Below, piece by piece: positions 53,478 to 64,000 of a stretch of DNA of 64,000 nt. Both the position numbers and the translations under genes were made by a program. Source of the stretch: Clavelina lepadiformis (Eukaryota; Chordata; Ascidiacea; Aplousobranchia; Clavelinidae); contig NC_135241.1 in NCBI RefSeq assembly GCF_947623445.1, forward strand, positions 23,562,501-23,626,500, in the 5' to 3' direction. Numbering within the stretch: position 1 is the first letter of the stretch; each line of letters begins with the position of its first letter. The notes beneath the pieces are model-generated. The model saw only the letters and a program-made list of their open reading frames with translations. It was not told the origin of the DNA and made no database searches.

Positions 53478-56033
53478 CAGCTTTGTGCAAAAAACAACGC
53501 CTGAAAGTCGAGAGCTTAAATTTTGAGCTGTTTATGTCTTGACGGAGATGCAGTCAGATCTATTTGCCTGTTAATTTATTATTGAACACTGTTCAGATAT
53601 TGTTTTGCACATTGCTACTACGTCAAAATTGTCGCTACTGTGTCCGCATTCGTTTGTCTTGAAGTCAACAATTAAGACGGGATCTCTTCTGCGTGATCTA
53701 TGCAAACATGTCTCAGGGATTACCCGAAGGACTAACCGTAACCAATCAATTACCAGTTAATTGTTTAACGCTTCTTGAACCGATCTGCTTTTTACTGCCA
53801 ACCAAAAAACAATATTGTTTCTCTTCCGTTTACCTAAAATCTCTCACTCCGTTTGCTATTTCAAACAATCATACATGACCGGGACTCATGTACTTTGTGT
53901 GATTTATTTTATCGTTTTGTTATTTGCACAAGTTCTTCATGTCTTCGTTTCCTGTGACAGCTTCGTTTTCATTTTATTTAATTAAATAAACTATATCTAC
54001 GTTACATTTTGACCATGCTACTTTAAGAAGCTCGACTTGAATACGAAGCAAGATTGAATAAATTTTACAGCACAAACATATATTATCGTAGAAATTTACC
54101 AGTGCAATAATTGCACAAAACCAGGCTAAAGGTCTATATCGAAATAAAAGCTTAAATCAACAATATTTAAATCCCGTATATTAGTGTCTTGTTAGGCGCC
54201 GTTTTGCTAAGTCAAATTTGTAATAGAGTCCGGCTCTATGTTAAGATATTTGCGTACACGAGGTAAAATATTGCGCAACATTACCAATATGTTGATATTG
54301 GGTAGGTTTACACATACTTACACACAGCGCCCGCCTTAACAATTAACCAGTTTCTCATTAGGAAACAATGAGGCTATTTTAAAATAAATAAAAAGGAACG
54401 TGTTTTATCCCATTCACGAAGGCAAGCGCCATATTGTTTATAGCGTTAATCGCCGGTACCAAACAATAACTAACTGTCCTTCGATAAATCAGATCTTTGT
54501 GATATTGATCTGAGAACAGCCGGTGTTGTCGCATGTTACGTCACAATCACACATTGATCACGGCCTCTTTTTTTCAGGAACGGTAAGTGTCGGGTCATGT
54601 CATTTTTCACTTTTGTTTACTTTTCTAAAAACATTTTTTGGAAAATAAGCGCGTTTTAGGGAATGTCATTTTTATAGCATTATGTCACGGAAATTTGGAT
54701 TCTAACAACAGAGTTCACAAACAATCCTGCAGGAGATAATGATTTAATTTTTCACTTTTTAAATTTCATGTTATCTTTCTTACGCTGGTAACGTTCTCTA
54801 CGAAATAACGTTGTTTAAACCTATAAGGGTCTTCAGAGATATTTTTTGTTGTTTTGTGCATATTGTTTTTAGGTTTTATCCTAGGCTGTTGGAGTTTGTA
54901 AGGTAAACCTCATAGTACTCTAACCTAGGAAAACTACTCAAATTTACCCTACTTAATCTAATGCATTTATCAGAACACTAGAAGAAGATTGGTTAGAGTT
55001 CGATGTTTATCAATAATACGTACATTTCATATTTAGCTGTTTGGTCGGGAAGGTTCATGTCTGCACTCCATTCTATTTTCAGTTTCTTCAGGGTAATTGT
55101 TTTTAAATAAATTAGGAAACAAAAAAAAACTTTTTTGGGCCTTATTGACTTCACATGAAAGTTGTAATGATCAACGACGTAAATAACAAGGCCCAGCACA
55201 AAATTGCACAAAAAATATTTTATTTAGAAGAAATTTCCAACAAAATCCAAGATAAAACTGTTTACAGGTAAGTTATATAGCATTAGGCCTACCATGGGGT
55301 AATGTTGCTTAACCCACAAAATATTGCATTAAAAAAATCTAACACCAATATCTCGGTTGTTATAACATCAAAAAAAAAACAGGAAAACATCAAGACAACG
55401 CGGTGAAATCAATTTTGCAATAATATTTGTTACAATAATTTGCAATCAACAGTAAGAAATGTTACATGATAACTATACCAACATGTTGTGACATATTGCC
55501 TAGGTTTACATACAATCATTTGTATGGGCCTTATTACCAGCATTACTCATGTTTATAAAATATTGCTTTGAGTGAAAAAATATGGGAGCTAGGCCTTATT
55601 TACTGCCGGTGCCTTGTACAACTTGATGAAATAGATCAGAGACTATAAGTTTACTTCAGTGCTTTTTTTTGACAATTTATTTTTGTAACAGACACAAGCG
55701 ATAAAATTCACAATGTTGACAGTGAAACGACAAAACGTTGACGGCAGTAATAGAACGGCAGAACAATGGAACATTACATAACGATATTTAAAAACTATAA
55801 AGTGATTTGTGTGACATTTTAATAAGTTATTATGGCAATATCTCGAACAAAATTTTTTCTTATAGCCTTTTATCCACATATAATGATTACAGTCTGATCA
55901 CAAAAAGTATCGCCTGTACCAAACGTCCAGTTTGGCTTAACAAAGACAACAAGTCAAGCCCATAGAATAGTACCTGATTAACGAAACGGTTTGACAGTGT
56001 TGTGAAAGAAGTTTTTATAATTTTATCTTCTGG
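53478..56033. other. Convergent intergenic region between GPHB5 and GPHA2
   Basis: It contains the GPHB5 3' UTR (poly(A) signal at 53985-53990) and the GPHA2 3' UTR. I see no gene between the two; the interior is AT-rich. Confidence 0.6.
53985..53990 (+). terminator. Poly(A) signal AATAAA for GPHB5
   Basis: AATAAA in TTAAATAAACTATATC lies about 510 nt after the stop codon and is the first strong canonical signal seen downstream. Confidence 0.55.
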
Positions 56034-56126
56034 TTAATATTCTTCACACTCCCCGCATCTGCATTCTACCGCCGACATGATGCTTTCCATTACGGTACTT
56101 CCGCCACAGGTCATCGGGAACTCGAT
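56034..56126 (-). CDS. GPHA2: Terminal exon of thyrostimulin alpha (glycoprotein hormone alpha-2)
   Basis: The minus-strand exon 56126-56034 follows a strong acceptor (TTTTGTTTCAG) and encodes IEFPMTCGGSTVMESIMSAV then ECRCGECEEY and stop. The pattern C-(14)-CxC-xx-C with a short acidic tail ending in Tyr matches the C-terminus of GPA2: human has C-(15)-CQCDMCRLSRY and Drosophila C-(14)-CSCYHCKKD. These supply the last cysteines of the alpha-subunit cystine knot. Earlier exons (signal peptide, first cysteines, CC pair) must lie to the right, in the rest of the window or beyond it; I found no convincing candidate. Its position convergent with GPHB5 strengthens the call, since the two subunits are also clustered in several other invertebrates. 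Another small cystine-knot protein is the alternative. Confidence 0.65.
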   Translation of the reverse strand: MEFPMTCGGSTVMESIMSAVECRCGECEEY

Positions 56127-59100
56127 CTGAAACAAAATGTTGACTTCAAAATAACGCCACAATCCTTTTACGGTAGAAATTTTGCAGAAGTCTTTCTGTG
56201 TTAAGTCAACCTTATATTAAGTGAAAGTAAACTCGGCGATAATTTTACATGGAGCGGGGATATTTCATCGTTGAGGATATTTCGATGTTGTATACTCTCG
56301 TGGATAACCTCCAGCAATGAAATTGCACTCTTTGCTAGGATCACATAGACACGTCAATCAAGAAATTACCCTGGCTTTGACAAAATATTTGTCGTCAAAA
56401 CTGTACAGTGACATTAGATTGGAAGATTAACTGCACGCCATTGACAGCGCAAAAGATCTTTTCACTCGATTAAACTCTTGATAGTTTGATCTAATCTGAC
56501 TCGATAAAGATGACCGGAGAGCTCTTTTGTATGTCAGTGTTTCTAACTGATAAGTTCTTCACAATTTAAAAGCTTTTTATTGGGAAAGATTCATTGCATG
56601 GTCTCAGCAAATGAGTGTTGCCCCGATCAATCTTGATTGTCGGTCACATTAAGCCACTCGGAGTATCTGTTCTGGGAATAAAACAAAATTAAAGGGCCTT
56701 AGCACCGAACACTCGGGAACCCTTGTCACAGTGAAAAACGTTATTTCTGTAACATCCTCATTTCTCAAGCTGCTGCTTTTATTGTATGATAGTTGTCATA
56801 ACGTTAAGAAGTTATAAGTATTCATAACAAACTTGTGGATATCTCTTTTTTTGTGAACCGTAAGCTAAACCGTATAATTAATCGGAATTGAACATGATTT
56901 TAACCAGATTGTGTGCAGGATGAGAAATTTTGTCTCAAACCAACACCCAGTGAGAGATTAACATTCGTAAAATATTTGATATTTTGTAACAGTTTTTTTT
57001 TAGTTTCGTGTTTCTTTGCGGATTAGATATTTCATTCCGCCTTTAAGACATTTTAATGAAGATGTCATAAGAGCGATTTGCTGTTGGGAAAAATCCGCTT
57101 GCCCTTTATACGTGCAAGTTTACCAAGACACCGCAACACAGACTTTTCTGGCAAAGACACTTTTCTTAGTTTGTCGTATCCAACAGCGACGGATTTGCGA
57201 TCGATTATCTCGTATTTACGAAACTTAAGGCAAATTTCTGTTTATTTTGGCGACAAACCTACTTTAAGCTTTAAAACTTTGGATGCCAAGGCTATGCACG
57301 CAATGTATTGGGTGAATGAAAAATGACTTCTATTTTGGACCGTTTGTGTACGGCTTCGGCTCTCTAACAGATCTCGCAGTCATTTACGGTGTGTCAATCA
57401 CACCAATTCGCTGGAAGTGTCTGTATACCAAAGCAACTTTCGGGGTATTTTGTCGGAGCAAAGAGCCGACCAGAAATAGGCGCCAGATGGTACCTAGACT
57501 CGCTCCTAATAGGCGTGAAACCCTTGTTTGTGTGCGGGAAGCAGGCACGCAGTATGACAGACAAATCATCCTTTTATCACGCAAGCAGCACTCTGCAAAT
57601 CAGGCTTCTAATAGGCTGTGTAATTAAGAACATTTTTGCAAACTTGCACGGCGCCAAAAACTCGTCGGCCGCTGTCAGGCACTGATGGCATTAACTCCCA
57701 TAAACATCTTTGAATATCTTTTGATATCGTGCGTGTTGACGTTTCGCGGTTCAAACACTTGTCTATTTACGTTATAGGTTACGAGTTCAACGGATCGATG
57801 ATAAACTTACTTTATTTGTCAGGGACACCTGAATTTGATAACATTGCGCAAACATTGTCAATGTTGTGGTATATACTACTTGGAAATTAGGTGATAGACG
57901 AAATTTTCCGTATCGGTATAAGAAGAGGCTGAACTAGGTCATGGATTTGATCAAGACGTTTAAACCAAGGATTTGACTCCATGCGAATTGCAAATCACCT
58001 CTTATTTACTAATCACTTCGTCAAATCATTAGGATTTGTTGCAGGTAAGAGTGTATGTTTGATGGAGCATATAAAACGTGACGCATAAAACAGCTTTTTC
58101 ATGTTGCATTTGCCGATTTAGGGAGCGGGTGGTGTAACTCGAATTCGGCTCCAGCTCTGTTTGCACGCCCAGTCGCTATTGACGACATACGAGATGTTCT
58201 TGTCTCATATCATTGATTAATAACTACTGACACTTGTTTAATATTCATTAGGCGTAGCCGTAGTTGTCATTACAACGTTTTCCTATTGGTGGATTTGTGT
58301 CTCATCGAAATCGGTCTTAACACTGCGATGATGATGAATCACGTGGTAATCATTTCTGCAACGTCATACTTGTGATCAAGCTCAATGATAAGTTGTGCCT
58401 CTAAAATCATACCCGGTCCCAGGGTGGCCACATGCGACGTCCAATCGCACCAAGCACGGCTGTACAAAGCCTTAAATATAGTTCATTTTCAGTGCTAGGG
58501 CCAAGATGATCTGCTTAGACCACACGTGTACCCCCATTTAGATTTGCCAGGAATTTTCGCGAATATCTTACTCTAATTTTGAAAAAGGTGGGGCTTTGAC
58601 CGAGTTAACAATGTGAAATCGATGAGTAATGTTACAAAAATCCCACATATCTGACTGAAAAATGCTTTACTGTGAACGCTTTTTCTTCAGCGCCTGCGAA
58701 ATGTCTCTGGCTCATCACAAGATTTTTATCGCGCATCGCTTTGCGGAAAGTAAACGCGAGAAAAACAGGACCGCTTGCGATTACCGCGACAAGTAATGAA
58801 GTTCACGTTTTGGGGTAAACAAACGAGGAAGGACGCAGAATGCTTTCAATTAAATTTAAAATCTTTTTTATAAATTCTTGGCAAAGGGCATTTTTTGCTC
58901 GGAGGTATACTTGTTTTTATTGCATACGCGCCTTGTCTATGCCGATGTAGACATAGTAAACAGCGTTTATGCTTAAAAAACTGATGCAAGGCTTCGGAAG
59001 AAAAAAGAAGCCTAAAATAAAAACATTTTTGTAAAAAAAAAATAATCATATTCAAATTGAAATATCTGCTAATTGCAATATTCCCGAATTAATTTAATTT

Positions 59101-62100
59101 AAAGTATTAGAACAGAAAATACAGTATTTTTATCATAAAAGAAAGTCCAAAACTTACATATTTGTTAATACTTCAACGAACCTAAAGATACTTTGCCAAT
59201 ATTTTTATAATCTGTGACGACGTTCATAATTATTCATAATTTACCCGGCACAAGATTACGCCCAGAATGATTACCCGTGTCAGCTGGTTTTAACTAAAAA
59301 TACACGTAAAGTCGATCAAGGTAACGTCATTGAAAAATTGTCAGGAACCATGTCACGCAATAAGCTTGTTTTGAATTCATGATATGGCTTTATATTTGTA
59401 ATATTTTTAAAAGTTGTTTATGTTAATATTGCGTTGCCGTTCTAGCGACCCCGTTAGTGTTGAGGTCGGTTTCGTGAAGCTTTTTTCGAAAGCCTAAAAT
59501 ATGCTATAACTTTTTCGTACAAACAACATTTCCAAAACTGGACTTATTATTGCGCTAACTATGATGATACTCAGGGGCTGCGTGACGTCATTCTCTACAT
59601 GTTACAAGGTGGCACAGTACAATAAAGAATGGAACAACTATTACAACTACTTAATGTACTTCTCACAAATATAAAAGTCGGGTTATAGTATAATGACGCC
59701 ATACGGCGCAGATTTACTTCACAAAGCTTAATTCTATAAATGCTGGTGATTAGAGAGAATGGCTCCTAGTAGAGTTATTGTAAATAGGCTACGTCATGTT
59801 TACAAAGTCACATCTAAAACATGTTTGCGTTCGTCGAATTCCTCTTTCATAAGTTGCCATTGTTCGTGACACGGTTAACGTCACGTTCGTCAAACAAACA
59901 TAAAACGCGAATATTCCAACCATCGCCTTAATAACGCGATCACATTTGCCCCACAACGCGGTCAGTGTCTTGAGGTTTGTTATAGCCTGTCCACTGATAG
60001 CTATAGGAAGGTTTCATTCCACGATTATCCGCACGATTTTTTACGTGTTGAACGTAACCCGCCATCTATTGGTTAATTGTATTTTACGGAGGAATTAATG
60101 TGCGTGTGCATTGTGCGACTTATCCGACCGTCATATTTCGCACCTTAATCTCTAATCAGCGTAAACGATCTGGCGTCATAACTCGCCCGAAAATATGAAT
60201 CGAAACACGAAAACAAGTTTCGCAAAATCGTTGCCCTCGGTACGCGTTTCTTTGAAAAAATAGTTTTGTGTTAAAACTACATAAGCGAAATACTTTTGAT
60301 CCTAGCCGCTCTGTGGTCTACTGTTTTATTTGTCAATCGGTATCTTCGCCTACGCGTGAGTGGTGGCATAGGCATTCAAAGATGCAACTGGGTTCCTTAA
60401 TGACCCCATTGTCGAAGCAAATCATGCTCAAAAAATGGAGTTGTTTGCAAGGGGAACCTTTACATGCCGTACGCGCATCTCGGCTGTTCACAGTTCGCTG
60501 TTTACAAGCACTGCCCGTCCAATATATTGATTGGTTGTTGATTATATCAGTTTGTAACGTTAACGCCCACGCGCGTATTCCTTAATTACGAAGATCTGCG
60601 GTTAAATTATTCAGTTCGATTACTTTTTAAATCCATAAACACAGGCCGATGGTGTTGTTGTTTGTGAAAAGATAAGGGAGGGAAAATTGCAGGGTTTGAG
60701 TCAGGCTGCTTGTGCAGTGACACAAACATGTCTCGTCCTTACCATGAACGCTGCAAAAAGATGAACGCAATATAATTAATCATAACTTTGTTTTCGCCTC
60801 ACTAAATTTACTTGATATTTTGAATGCGCCACCATTATTGGCAGACTTACGTCAGCAATGAACCATATAGTTTGTCACCAAATTGAAAAGTGCGTCTTTG
60901 ACGTACTCCGAAAGGGGTTGTCACGCATAGAGGAACACTTGCGTCGTGTGCGTAAATGCTAAAATCACGAGCCTGTCTGCAAATGAGCTTTCGTGTTTAA
61001 AAGGAAATAAATACGAAACAAGTCAAACTAGTTGTTTGTATTTCTTCTATTACTTCATCGACATCATCAATCGCAAGAATAAACAGTTTAGGGGTTTGCA
61101 GTTTAGGGGGTTTCAGTTTCAGGGGGTGCTACTTGAGAGACGGCATAAATAACTCTCCAATACCAATCATTTTTTCTTTGTGTGTTAGGCCAAGCTAAGC
61201 TTATTTGCATTTTGCAATAATTCAGTTTAAATTACAATTGCTTGAAAGTTCTTCATCTGTTAAGTAACAATAGCCGCAACGAATTGCCATCAACGTTGTT
61301 GCGTTACTGAGTTGTTTTATTGATCACTTATCGATTTCTAAATATACTTCTAATCTGCAGAGTAATTTCATCAATGTGAGCCAAATCGTATCGTTCTAGA
61401 CAAATCTGAGGTTAACAAAGTTGATTCACTGAATCATTCCGTTTTTGGTCCGATTTAAGAGAATATAATTATTTCGGAATTATCAGTTTATTTGCGGTTC
61501 ATATCTGCGTGAGTTTCAAGTCAAACTAAGCTCACTCGCTCGTTTGCGGATTTTGCTGTGCGGGATTAACGAATCGGGCGACTGTAACGGAGGTACGTTT
61601 CGATTGTAAACACGAAGCGATAACATTGCTTTTAAAAATTTAATCTTGAAATCAAAATTTAGATTCAATTCTGTTCTTATTGCTTTCTACTTTGTATCTA
61701 ATTTGCATATAACGGTGGGATAGATATTAATAAAGAGCTGAACCGGTATTGAACACGAGATCTAAAGCGAGTATAGCCTTCGCCGGAAAAAATAGCCACG
61801 TGTCAAATTGTAGGGTAGTAAGATAACGCACCAGTTTGCTATGGCAGAGGGATCGGGGGGAGAACAAGGTTTCCTGGTCATTTATTTAGTTACTCATTCG
61901 AAGGCGGTAAATATCTTCACTTAAAAATAATTTAACGACTAAGTGGCCATGTAGCATGTAACCAACCGCATTTGCAAACAAATAAATGAATAAGCGACCG
62001 CATTTCAATTATTCAAATTCATATTTTTATTCAGTAAGCAGGAAACCGGCAACCAGCTTCACGCCTGTGTGGTCGATATTGTGCAAAATTTTCATCAGCG

Positions 62101-64000
62101 CTGATTTTTTTAGCTTGAATTTTGGGCTTTTTTCGCCGTTGGACTCCAGTTTTTAAGCTATTTTGTTCGTGTTGAAGTTATATAATGCTGTCACGTGTTT
62201 TGGTTTGTTAAACAAAAACGTACGTTTTCAACTTTAATTTAAATACATTTATCCGTTACATAAGCGATGGTTTTACTTATGCAACAGCTACTTTGACCCA
62301 CATAAAGCATATCAAAATATTTGGCCTGTCACGGGAATCTCAACTGATATTTATAGATTTACGTATGGTCAACTTAAAGGCCACTGCAAGTCGAATGATA
62401 AATATCTTTCATTACACACTTGAAGCATCAAGACCTCCTACTTGAAAATATTTTTTAACTTAAGTCAAATATTTCACCTTTGTTTCTGGAAAATTAACAC
62501 CAACTCACAAAGACGAACAAGACTTCATTATTCTCGAAAATTCGCTCATATGAATTTATGTCACGTTACAAGCTGAGCTGGAACCGCAAGTACGACGAAG
62601 TTGCAGCATAGACTAATAGGATACAACGCCTTTTCTATCCAACCAATGCAGGAGTATTGCAGGAGAAGCAATGATGTACGATAACATGCCAAAATGCGAA
62701 CGTGATCAAATTGCAAGATCTTATGGTGCCCATTGCATATTTGGCCACCATTCCAAAACTTTGTCAGAAAAACAAAATACAAAATTGTAAGAATACGAAA
62801 AACGATCAACAGTCATCTGACCATTACAGACATTTCTGACCGTAGACGGTGGTGAAGCGTGGATTATCAGGAGATTTTGGAAACTTTTTGAAACACTATA
62901 TAGGCGCCTATGTGTTGTGGTTTTTTTATTCTAAGCTAACTATGTATTGATTAAAGTTTTTTTCCGGAATTAATTCCAAGTATCAAGTTAATCGCGAGTT
63001 CATTGACGCAATTCCCGTCCAATTTATTGGTATATTGGTTAATGACATGTTACCGTCAGCGACTTATCGGATTCATTTAATCCCTTGCAAATTTTTATAC
63101 TTCGTACCTTGGCCTGGACCTGGACTTTTCGAGGTACGTCATCAACCAAGCAACATTCAGTTGACGGGCGACAAATTTTGTGTTCCTGATATGATGACCC
63201 CGCGACGTCCATGCATTTATTGCCCATATTTTGCACTTTGCGGGTGTAAATCGCATTCGTATATAGGGTACGAAAACCATAGGCGTGTAGAATTAGAAAC
63301 GATATCACTGGTTATTTGGAAGAAAGGATTTGGGTCATTCTAAACCCGGACCCCTGCACCTCTTCAGCACAGACTTGCTAGTCAGGCTCCAATTATTTGA
63401 ATAGTAATTTCAGAAAATGGCCTATACTTGTATAAACTTGACTTACTCGGTTTATTTCTATTGGCAGTACTTTAAATGTCAGTGGCGAACACTGGCCGTC
63501 GTATAATAGAAATCTTATTAATAATTTAGGTAAACCGAATGCCATGTCCGGCTTATTTTATAGGTCATCATAATTGTCTCGGTTAGATAAAATAAAACAA
63601 AAAATAAATGGCTTTTTGCAATTCCCCCGTAAGTGACCGATTATACTTTGCGTGCTGTTGTTATATGTTGCGTGAATGTCAAAGAAGATCTTTACGCATT
63701 TCGCGTCAAGATATATCAATCCCCCTCTTCAAGGCCGGCTTTGATCGTTTTAGAGCTTCTTGGTCCATTTTGTATCGGAGAAATTGGTAAATATTTGCGC
63801 CTTAAAATAGGAACATTTTAATGCGAATCGAATTATCTGTTTTCTACATCGCGAAAAGCTTATGACGAATTGACAGCTTTCACTTCACGCGTCGAACTTT
63901 AACGTCAAAGTGATATTTTTAAAGGCTAGCTTACGTCTATGATCGTTTCTAGGTTACGTATTTTTCCCAGATAACCTATAATATAAGAAAATCTCTTGTC
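56127..64000. other. Large gene-free region right of the GPHA2 terminal exon
   Basis: I see no gene that I can support. Several short open frames exist (for example around 57316-57690 and 60268-60585), but they overlap one another on both strands and lack splice or family support. The region is the likely location of GPHA2 introns and its 5' exons and/or regulatory DNA. A three-unit 15-bp minisatellite lies at 61084-61128. Confidence 0.45.
61084..61128. repeat. Three-copy 15-bp minisatellite
   Basis: Units CAGTTTAGGGGTTTG, CAGTTTAGGGGGTTT and CAGTTTCAGGGGGTG run in tandem. The G-run core resembles telomere-like TTTAGGGG, but only three units are present. Confidence 0.7.

Noticed and set aside
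57016-57690. Cluster of overlapping open frames on both strands, including Cys-rich peptides that might be GPHA2 exons
   Set aside because: Cysteine spacing does not fit the alpha subunit and splice sites are wrong or absent.
60268-60585. Plus-strand 105-codon open frame
   Set aside because: No homology I recognise, no promoter or splice context, and biased toward chance composition.

Overview
The window is AT-rich animal nuclear DNA. Genes are split into short exons by introns of about 100-500 bp, and proteins match chordate families (BAX, USP25/28, NDUFA10, TYW3, CCDC177, UNC93A, thyrostimulin subunits). Small introns, good splice-acceptor sequences just upstream of several start codons (a trans-splicing look), closely spaced same-strand genes and a density of small transposon relics suggest an invertebrate chordate, most likely an ascidian tunicate (Ciona/Phallusia-like). 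That organism call is inference. I see no bacterial, viral, CRISPR, rRNA or tRNA gene.

Layout: 0.5-1.75 kb (-) the start of a sulfotransferase-like gene running off the left edge; 3.7-4.7 kb (+) an intronless BAX; 6.4-7.3 kb (+) MRPL40, convergent with a 22-exon USP25/28 deubiquitinase at 7.5-16.2 kb (-); 17.9-18.7 kb (-) exons of an unrecognised gene; 21.5-24.75 kb (-) ZC3H10; 25.3-25.7 kb (-) LSM1; 25.7-30.4 kb repeat-rich spacer; 30.4-36.8 kb (+) CCDC177 in 13 exons; 37.5-39.2 kb (-) NDUFA10 with TYW3 closely upstream at 39.4-40.1 kb (-); 42.1-45.2 kb (-) an UNC93A-like membrane protein; 45.2-52.7 kb mostly gene-poor; 52.7-53.5 kb (+) thyrostimulin beta (GPHB5); 56.0-56.1 kb (-) the terminal exon of a thyrostimulin alpha (GPHA2) gene; 56-64 kb has no further gene I can support.

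Most genes are housekeeping and functionally unrelated: mitochondrial translation and complex I, mRNA decay, tRNA modification, ubiquitin removal, apoptosis. The exception is the right end, where the two candidate subunits of one heterodimeric hormone lie about 2.6 kb apart in convergent orientation. Eight small hAT-type elements with intact terminal repeats and 8-bp target duplications, tRNA-derived SINE copies and a short inverted-repeat family populate introns and spacers. Exon boundaries were read by eye from frame, GT/AG signals and recalled family sequence; expect an occasional small boundary error.
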